The notes beneath the pieces are model-generated. The model was not told where the DNA came from and did not search any database. It saw only the letters and a list, made by a program, of their open reading frames with translations. This document shows positions 14,048 to 19,173 of a DNA stretch of 19,173 nt, in pieces. The stretch comes from Phytoactinopolyspora endophytica (GTDB lineage: Bacteria > Actinomycetota > Actinomycetes > Jiangellales > Jiangellaceae): contig NZ_ML142857.1 in the NCBI RefSeq assembly GCF_004138495.1, forward strand, positions 219,900 through 239,072. Direction: 5' to 3'. The first letter of the stretch is position 1; each line of letters opens with the position of its first letter. Position numbers and translations under genes: made by a program.

Positions 14048-15669
14048 GAACGGTACTGCGACTACTGCCGCTCATCGCCACCCGTCGCGGTCTGTTCATC
14101 GAGACCGTCGTGTGGAGCGCCGTCACCCAGACCGCCGTACTCGGCATCGCTCTCGGCCTCGCCTGGACCGTCGGGCACATCGTCGCCGGTGAGACGGTTT
14201 CCCTCCCCGTCGCCTCGTTCGCTCTCCCCGGACTCGCGATCCTCGCCTCAGTGACGGCATGGCGCGAGTCCTGGGTGTCGCACGATCTTGCCTACCGACT
14301 CATCGCCACACTCCGCGGCCACGTCTTCGACGCACTGCGCCGCGCCCTGCCATCCCGCACCCGCCACCGGCGAACCGGCGACCTCACCACGACCGTCGTC
14401 GCCGACATCGAGACACTCGAATGGCTCTACGCCCACACTGCCGCCCAAACTCTGAGCGCTCTGCTCGTCTTGGCCATGAGCGCTGCGGTCTCCATCTCGA
14501 TTAGCCCGCTCCTACTGCTCATCTGGGTCCCGCTCCTGATCATCGGCGTCACCGTGCCCTTCGTCACCGCACGCCGTGCACGACGCGATGGCGACGAACT
14601 CGCCCACGGTGCCGCCGCGTTGCGCTCTGAACTCCTCGACACCGTCCGAGGGCTGCGCGAGCTCACCGGCTCCGGAGCACTCGATGCGCAACTGGAGCGG
14701 CTCACGGACTACACCCGGAGACTCGCCCGCGCCCAGGTGCGGGAAGCCTCCCGTCTCGGCGCCGAACGCGGCATCGGCGATATCGCACTCGCCCTCGCCG
14801 CGCTCGGGGCGATCCTCATCGTGCTCCTCGACCGCGCGACAGTCGGGCCCGAGAACATCCCTCTGGCCGTCACCGTTGCCGTGGCTGGGCTGGCCCCCGC
14901 CGCGCAGATCGCCGACCTGCTCCGCAACGCGAGCACGCTGCGCGCCGCCGCCGAACGCATCACCGACGTCCTCGGACAGCCCCCAGCCGTGGACCACCGG
15001 CCTCGCGGTAGCAGACCAGAACGGTTGCAGGAGTCTGGTCTTGTCTTCGACCAGGTAGGTTTCTCCTACGACTATGAGCGTCCGGTGCTCAAGGGACTCA
15101 CCATGCACATCCGGCCCGGTGAGATTGTCGCGTTGACCGGCCCCTCTGGTGTCGGCAAGACAACCGCCGCGCGACTCGCGCTCCGCATGTGGGACCCCGA
15201 CACCGGGAGCGTCCGCATCGACGGTACCGAAATCAGCGACATCCCCGACAAAGAGCTCCGCAGCCGCATCACCACTGTTCCGCAATCCTCCCCGCTGCTG
15301 CGGGGCACCATCCGCTCCAACATCACCCTCGGCGAACCCGAAGCGGCCGAGGAGAAGGTTCACGAAGCCGCCACTGCGGCGGGGCTTTTCGATCCTGGAG
15401 CAGGGTTGCCTGGCGGCCTCGACACCCCTGTCGGGGAACACGGTGCCGGGCTCTCCGGCGGACAACGAGCTCGCGTCGCCATCGCACGTGCTCTCCTCGG
15501 CAACCCTCGGGTACTGGTACTCGACGAGCCCACGGCGTCCCTTGACTCGCAAGCCGACACCGCCATCATGGACTTCCTCAGCCACTCCCAGGACTGTGCG
15601 ATCCTTCTGATCGCCCACCGCCCCGCCACCATCGCCGCGGCCCACCGCAGCATTCGACTCGGCAGCTAG
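14044..15669 (+). CDS. ABC half-transporter, second subunit (CydC/YbtQ-like)
   Basis: This is a 541-residue partner of the preceding protein, with six expected transmembrane helices in residues 1-320 and an ATPase at about 335-535. The motifs are Walker A GPSGVGKTT, Q-loop TTVPQSSPLLRGTIRSN, signature LSGGQRARV, Walker B VLVLDEPTASLD and AHRPA. ATG 14044 overlaps the upstream stop in ATGA, so translation is coupled and a 1:1 heterodimer is likely. Longer in-frame starts fall inside the upstream gene. A hairpin 29 bp after the stop ends the operon. Confidence 0.9.
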   Translation: MRTVLRLLPLIATRRGLFIETVVWSAVTQTAVLGIALGLAWTVGHIVAGETVSLPVASFALPGLAILASVTAWRESWVSHDLAYRLIATLRGHVFDALRRALPSRTRHRRTGDLTTTVVADIETLEWLYAHTAAQTLSALLVLAMSAAVSISISPLLLLIWVPLLIIGVTVPFVTARRARRDGDELAHGAAALRSELLDTVRGLRELTGSGALDAQLERLTDYTRRLARAQVREASRLGAERGIGDIALALAALGAILIVLLDRATVGPENIPLAVTVAVAGLAPAAQIADLLRNASTLRAAAERITDVLGQPPAVDHRPRGSRPERLQESGLVFDQVGFSYDYERPVLKGLTMHIRPGEIVALTGPSGVGKTTAARLALRMWDPDTGSVRIDGTEISDIPDKELRSRITTVPQSSPLLRGTIRSNITLGEPEAAEEKVHEAATAAGLFDPGAGLPGGLDTPVGEHGAGLSGGQRARVAIARALLGNPRVLVLDEPTASLDSQADTAIMDFLSHSQDCAILLIAHRPATIAAAHRSIRLGS

Positions 15670-15697
15670 CCTGGGGCCCTCACCGGACTTCGCGCAG

Positions 15698-15721
15698 CCG
15701 CAGACGTCATCCGGTCTGCGG
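15698..15721. terminator. Bidirectional hairpin terminator containing the PadR stop codon
   Basis: CCGCAGAC (15698-15705) and GTCTGCGG (15714-15721) form a perfect 8-bp stem with an 8-base loop. The minus-strand stop codon of the PadR gene (15709-15707) lies in the loop, so the end of that coding region is half of the stem. It sits between convergent genes and can end both transcripts. Confidence 0.65.
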
Positions 15722-16201
15722 TCCGCCCCTTTCGGCGAGGTTGCCGAACCATGTGAGGGCGTGACGTCCGGAAGCGATCCCGTAGTCCAGGGTTGCCCGC
15801 TGGTATCCCAGGACGTCACGATACTCGGCCGACACTTCCATCGTGTCGATGCGCTCCTTCAGAGCAGTGAGTTTGGCGAGGTCATCCGCGGCTCGCTGCT
15901 GAATTCGCCACAGCATGGGTGCGCGATCCTCCGGCTCCAGCAGGCCCAGGAAGAACAGCCGGGGAAGGGCCGCGGTCTCTAGGTCAGCCCCGCTGAGTTC
16001 ACCCGTCATCCAACTGTGGAACTCCTGTCTGCCCGCGGCGGTGGTGCGATAGATCTTCTTGCCGCGTCCGCGCGGTTCGATGCTCGCGACCTCGATCAAC
16101 GCTTTGTCGAGCAGGACGTCAAGGGCGCGCTTGATGCTGCCGGAACTGGCGCTGTAGAGCAGGCCCACGCCGGCCTCGAAGGTGCTGGGCCGGAAGATTC
16201 G
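15707..16201 (-). pseudogene. PadR-like transcriptional regulator lacking its N-terminus
   Basis: The minus frame from about 16201 reads RIFRPSTFEAGVGLLYSASS and GSIKRALDVLLDKALIEV, then RGRGKKIYRTTAAGRQEFHSWM. This is the recognition helix and wing of a PadR-type domain. The C-terminal coiled dimerisation helices follow (LETAALPRLFFLGLLEPEDRA to about YQRATLDYGIASGRHALTW). The first helix or two of the winged domain are missing, and upstream sequence belongs to the oppositely oriented serine hydrolase. The first usable start is GTG 16168 with no ribosome site, giving 153 residues without a complete DNA-binding domain. It is probably non-functional, although the rest of the frame is intact, which suggests recent damage. 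Confidence 0.6.
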
Positions 16202-16213
16202 GATGGACCCGAG

Positions 16214-17161
16214 GTGCGTCCTGAGACGCCCTTCTTCATCGCCTCAATCACGAAACGGTTCATCATCACGCTCGTCCTGCAGGCCCATGAACGTGGTGAG
16301 CTCGACCTGGACGCCCCCATCACCACCTACCTGCCCGCCTCGGTGACCGCCGGACTGCACGTGCGTGGCGGGGTGCACCGGACCACCGCGATCACCGCGC
16401 GTCACCTGGCCAGTCACACCTCGGGCCTGCCGGACTTCTTCGAAAGGCGCAGCGGCGGGCCGAGCCTGTACCGGCAACTGCGTTCAGGGCAGGACACGTC
16501 CTGGAGCTTCGAGGACGTCATCGGCATCACCCGCGAGCAGCAACACCCTCACTTCGATCCTCAAGACCTCACCGCGAAGACCCAGCGGGCACGCTACTCC
16601 GACACAGGCTTCCAGCTGCTGATCCGGATTCTCCAGAGCGTCACCTCGATCCCGTTCCCCGAGCTGCTCGCGGAGCGCATCACCGGCCCTCTTGGCCTCA
16701 CCCGCACGTGGCATCCCGCCGCCGAACCTGCCGAGTCGAATGTGGCGCCACCCCTACCACTGCACACCAGGCGGCGGCACGCTGACGTGGACTCGGTCAT
16801 CGCATCGAGCAACGACCTGTTCAGCACCACCGAGGATCTGCTTACCTTCGAGCGGGCCCTCGTGGCCGGGAAACCCTTCCAGGACGCGAACACTCGGCGC
16901 CTACTGACCGAGCGACGCAACCGGCTGCGCAACGCCCCGGTCCTTCGCTACGGGCTGGGCACCATGATCTTCGGCGTCAACCGGCTCATGTCGCCGCGGC
17001 GCGGGCCGGTAACCCTCGTGGGCCACTCCGGATCGACCGGTACGTGGCTGTTCACATGCCCCGAGCTAGGCGTGCACCTAGCTGGCACGGTCGACCAAAC
17101 ACAGGCTCGAGGGCTGCCCTTTCGGATCATGGCCAAGTGCCTGCGGATCTGGGCACGCTGA
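16214..17161 (+). CDS. Serine hydrolase of the class C beta-lactamase/esterase fold, N-terminus missing
   Basis: The frame shows RPETPFFIASITK, where Ser and Lys of SITK are the catalytic SxxK. It continues with TARHLASHTSGLPDFFE, RYSDTGFQLL (the YxN-equivalent Tyr) and GHSGSTGTW (the HxG triad-end motif). All three catalytic motifs of the PF00144 family are present, so the C-terminal 315 residues look complete. The 40-60 residues that normally precede SxxK, including the first strands of the fold, are absent: the frame runs upstream into PadR antisense sequence. GTG 16214 is the nearest in-frame start and GTG 16016 the only other; neither has a ribosome site. No signal peptide remains. It is probably inactive or unexpressed despite an undamaged reading frame. 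Family members hydrolyse beta-lactams, esters or peptides. Confidence 0.65.
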   Translation: MRPETPFFIASITKRFIITLVLQAHERGELDLDAPITTYLPASVTAGLHVRGGVHRTTAITARHLASHTSGLPDFFERRSGGPSLYRQLRSGQDTSWSFEDVIGITREQQHPHFDPQDLTAKTQRARYSDTGFQLLIRILQSVTSIPFPELLAERITGPLGLTRTWHPAAEPAESNVAPPLPLHTRRRHADVDSVIASSNDLFSTTEDLLTFERALVAGKPFQDANTRRLLTERRNRLRNAPVLRYGLGTMIFGVNRLMSPRRGPVTLVGHSGSTGTWLFTCPELGVHLAGTVDQTQARGLPFRIMAKCLRIWAR

Positions 17162-17179
17162 ACGGACACCGAACATGTA

Positions 17180-17201
17180 GGGTCAGAGGCCACCCTGACC
17201 C
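17180..17201 (+). terminator. Hairpin downstream of the serine hydrolase
   Basis: GGGTCAG (17180-17186) pairs with CTGACCC (17195-17201). The stem can be extended by GG/CC across a single bulged A, leaving a 3-base loop. It starts 19 bases after the stop codon. Confidence 0.6.
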
Positions 17202-17212
17202 GTTCGCGGCAT

Positions 17213-17248
17213 CTCGTGAGAGCATGACACCCGCTCTTACGACACGAG
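17213..17248. repeat. Two-part stem-loop in the gene-free stretch
   Basis: CTCGTG (17213-17218) pairs with CACGAG (17243-17248). Directly inside it, AGAGC (17219-17223) pairs with GCTCT (17233-17237), leaving a 9-base loop and a 5-base bulge on one side. Confidence 0.5.
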
Positions 17249-17277
17249 CTGGGCTCATCGGACTCTGGCGGGGCCGT

Positions 17278-17297
17278 TGGTGATCATTGGATCACCA
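17278..17297. repeat. 8-bp perfect palindromic stem with 4-base loop
   Basis: TGGTGATC (17278-17285) and GATCACCA (17290-17297) flank ATTG. The stem is less GC-rich than its neighbours. It may be a regulator-binding dyad or a terminator without T-run. Confidence 0.55.
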
Positions 17298-17383
17298 CGG
17301 AGCCGAGGACTCACCAGACCTTCATCCAGCACCAACCAGCGAATCTCCGGCTCAGGTCGTTTGGCGGACCGGCCTGGCCGACG

Positions 17384-17397
17384 GGGGCACAAGCCCC
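17384..17397. repeat. Short GC hairpin
   Basis: GGGGC (17384-17388) and GCCCC (17393-17397) flank ACAA. The same GGGGC/GCCCC core is used by the hairpin at 17422-17439, so the two could also pair with each other. Confidence 0.4.
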
Positions 17398-17421
17398 GCC
17401 TCCGCGATACTCTGGACGGAA

Positions 17422-17439
17422 GCGGGGCCCGAGCCCCGC
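17422..17439 (-). terminator. Terminator hairpin of the glycoside hydrolase gene
   Basis: GCGGGGC (17422-17428) and GCCCCGC (17433-17439) form a perfect 7-bp all-GC stem with a 4-base loop. It begins six bases past the TAA of the glycoside hydrolase gene on the minus strand. No T-run follows. Confidence 0.6.
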
Positions 17440-17445
17440 GACGAC

Positions 17446-19173
17446 TTACGGACTCGCTTGGGACGCGACCCGGATTAGCGCGCCGCGCTCCCGCCCGGTG
17501 AGCACGCCCGCGGCGACCAACGGCGTGGTGACCTCACCCACGGTCCGTTCCGGCCCACCCGGGGTGGGGAATCCCCGGTCGGACGCGTCCAGCAGGGTGG
17601 AGAGGCAGACGTCGAGCGGACCGCTGTGTGCGGCCGCGGGCACCGTCCGGTCGGCGACGCCGGAGTCGCTGTCGCCGATGGCGATGTTCCCACTGCAGGC
17701 CAGCGTCCCCTGCAGTTCGTTCAGCAGCGACGCGTCCACCACAGCGACCGGTGAGTCGTAGAGGGGTGCGGTCAACGTCACCACCCCGCCGTCCTCGGCG
17801 ATCGCCTCGTCCGGGACGGCATACGCTCGCCCAGTGCGCAGGTCCACCAGCATCGGCGTGTCGAACGTGCCCGCTGCGAACGACCAGGATGTCAGCTCGG
17901 CTCGGATCGAGTCGGCCGGTTTGGCGTGGTCGTGCCACGCGATGACCATCGGCTGCCCGTCGTCACGTCGGTACGACCACGCGGAGGATCCGACGCTGGT
18001 GTCGACGTCCAGGCCCAGGTCATCCACCACCGACCACCGGTCGTCGAGCATTGCGGTGACCGACTGCATCGCCCGGTACGACTGCTTGGGCCGGATGATG
18101 CTGAGGTCGTCCCGGTCGGTGAGCAGCAGGCCCTTGGGGTTCCAGTTCGTTCCGTCGTACTTCATGTCGCTGATCTGGAAGAGGCTCGAAGGGATCCCGC
18201 GGGCGTGGTCGCCGAGCAGCCGGCGTAGCGTCCACTTCGCCTGCGTGAGCTCCGACCAGTACTCGTGACCGAGCGCCGCGAACCCCGCGTACTCCGACGG
18301 CGCGCCGTTCTCACCTTGCCGGATCGTGATGTGGTCGCCGAACGACGACACGGTCGACCGGAACGACTCCACCGCCGGGTAGCGAGCGTCCGGGTTGGAG
18401 CTGTACGGGTGGTAGGAGATCTCGTCCACCAGGTCCAGTGCGTCATGGTCGATCAGCCAGGTGAGGAATCGCGATACATAGTCGCCGCCCAGCACCCCAA
18501 CGGTGCCGGCCAGTCCGATGATCGACGCCTCGGGTTGGATGTCCCGGATGATCTGCGCCGTGCGGTGGAAGAACTCGGCATACGTCTCCGCCGACATGCG
18601 CTGGTCCGGCTCGTTCCAGATCTCCCACTCATGCACGTCGTCGCCGTAGCGCTGCACCAGCGCCGCCACCCAGGCGTCCCAGGCGGCCAGCGCCTCTTCC
18701 GACGTCGGGAGGCCGCCGCCGAGACCGCTGCCACCGCCGCCTGGGTAGGCGGGGTTGCCGTAGCTGACGTTGATCCATGGACGTACGCCCTGGCTCACAA
18801 CGTCGTCCACGATGTGGTCGAGCCAGGCCCAATCGTAGGTGCCCGGCGTCTGTTCGGTCTTCGCCCAGCCGGCCTGCAGGCGGATCGACGTGGCGCCGAG
18901 CGGGCCAAGGTAGTCGCGGTACGCGTCGTAGTCGGCGAAGTCGCGGTCGAGGGTCTCCCCGCCGACCGAGAACGACGAGCCTGGTACGTCGGCCGCATCG
19001 CGCGTCGCCACCACCGTCGCGTACGGGTACACCAGGCCCTCGTCTGCCGGCACGTCGAAGACGAACGGGGACGGCGGCGACGCGTCCAGGCGCAGGTCGT
19101 CGTATTGGACGACGCCGGACTGGCGGGTCCACGCGTTGAGGTACACGGCGCCGGTGCCCTCCGCCGTGACCGG
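17446..19173 (-). CDS. Clan GH-A glycoside hydrolase (GH39-like), 5' end outside the window
   Basis: The frame is open to the right edge, so the N-terminus is missing; 575 codons are visible. The first visible part (AVYLNAW ... VVQYDDLRLD) looks like the last strands of a carbohydrate-binding jelly-roll. The (beta/alpha)8 barrel follows with ATSIRLQAGWAKTEQTPGTYDW, VRPWINVSYGNP and HEWEIWNEPD, where Glu (codon 18612-18610) is the likely acid/base. IRQGENGAPSEY then has Glu (18312-18310) as likely nucleophile. A beta-rich domain comes next (about 17720-18030). The last 88 residues (17449-17712) hold two cysteines and match no domain I recognise. Secretion is likely from the domain make-up, but the signal peptide is not visible. 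The substrate is a plant or microbial polysaccharide at best guess. Confidence 0.88.
   Translation of the reverse strand, partial: PVTAEGTGAVYLNAWTRQSGVVQYDDLRLDASPPSPFVFDVPADEGLVYPYATVVATRDAADVPGSSFSVGGETLDRDFADYDAYRDYLGPLGATSIRLQAGWAKTEQTPGTYDWAWLDHIVDDVVSQGVRPWINVSYGNPAYPGGGGSGLGGGLPTSEEALAAWDAWVAALVQRYGDDVHEWEIWNEPDQRMSAETYAEFFHRTAQIIRDIQPEASIIGLAGTVGVLGGDYVSRFLTWLIDHDALDLVDEISYHPYSSNPDARYPAVESFRSTVSSFGDHITIRQGENGAPSEYAGFAALGHEYWSELTQAKWTLRRLLGDHARGIPSSLFQISDMKYDGTNWNPKGLLLTDRDDLSIIRPKQSYRAMQSVTAMLDDRWSVVDDLGLDVDTSVGSSAWSYRRDDGQPMVIAWHDHAKPADSIRAELTSWSFAAGTFDTPMLVDLRTGRAYAVPDEAIAEDGGVVTLTAPLYDSPVAVVDASLLNELQGTLACSGNIAIGDSDSGVADRTVPAAAHSGPLDVCLSTLLDASDRGFPTPGGPERTVGEVTTPLVAAGVLTGRERGALIRVASQASP

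Noticed and set aside
14512..15819. A 435-codon open frame on the minus strand
   Set aside because: It is antisense to the second ABC half-transporter, whose motifs are all intact.
17277..17501. Small ORFs between the serine hydrolase and glycoside hydrolase
   Set aside because: They have no ribosome site or homology, and run across hairpins and into the glycoside hydrolase antisense.

Overview
The window is high-GC DNA with the look of an actinomycete (Actinomycetota). The reasons are GC-rich third codon positions, a SigE-type ECF sigma factor paired with a membrane protein, GTG and TTG starts, and several promoters whose predicted +1 lies on or next to the start codon (leaderless genes). 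Genus cannot be told from the sequence. It reads as accessory chromosome: short unrelated transcription units, many one-component regulators, and several decayed genes.

Layout. 1-821 (-): 5' part of a lipoprotein of the glucose/sorbosone dehydrogenase type, running off the left edge. 938-1650: a gene graveyard with a response regulator cut inside its receiver domain, a multicopper oxidase in four collinear pieces in alternating frames, and a possible thioredoxin-like scrap. 1699-3112: a SAM methyltransferase facing a P-loop kinase. 3116-3250: a possible recombinase tail. 3239-4625: a divergent MarR/SDR pair sharing a compact control region. 4767-5882: a MerR regulator fused to two VOC domains, behind a MerR-type promoter. 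5883-6250: no convincing gene. 6251-7193: a 32-codon ORF overlapping an MmcQ/YjbR protein, then a convergent DUF5655 protein. 7334-9213: ECF sigma factor plus a membrane protein with two similar outer domains.

9425-15669 is the main functional unit: five tightly packed genes for a FecCD permease, FecE-type ATPase, FecB-type lipoprotein and two full-length ABC half-transporters. The likely job is uptake of a metal chelate, probably a siderophore, with the two half-transporters forming a heterodimer of the YbtPQ/IrtAB or CydDC type. A hairpin at 15698-15721 closes the operon and contains the stop codon of the converging PadR gene.

15707-17161 holds a PadR regulator and a serine beta-lactamase-fold protein, head to head, both lacking their N-termini at one junction near 16200. 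17162-17445 is a gene-free stretch with five stem-loops. 17446-19173 (-) is the 3' part of a secreted-looking clan GH-A glycoside hydrolase running off the right edge.

No CRISPR array, rRNA, tRNA or intact mobile element was seen. The most unusual pieces are the MerR-VOC-VOC gene with its own promoter architecture, the hybrid five-gene importer operon, and the head-to-head truncation of PadR and the serine hydrolase.
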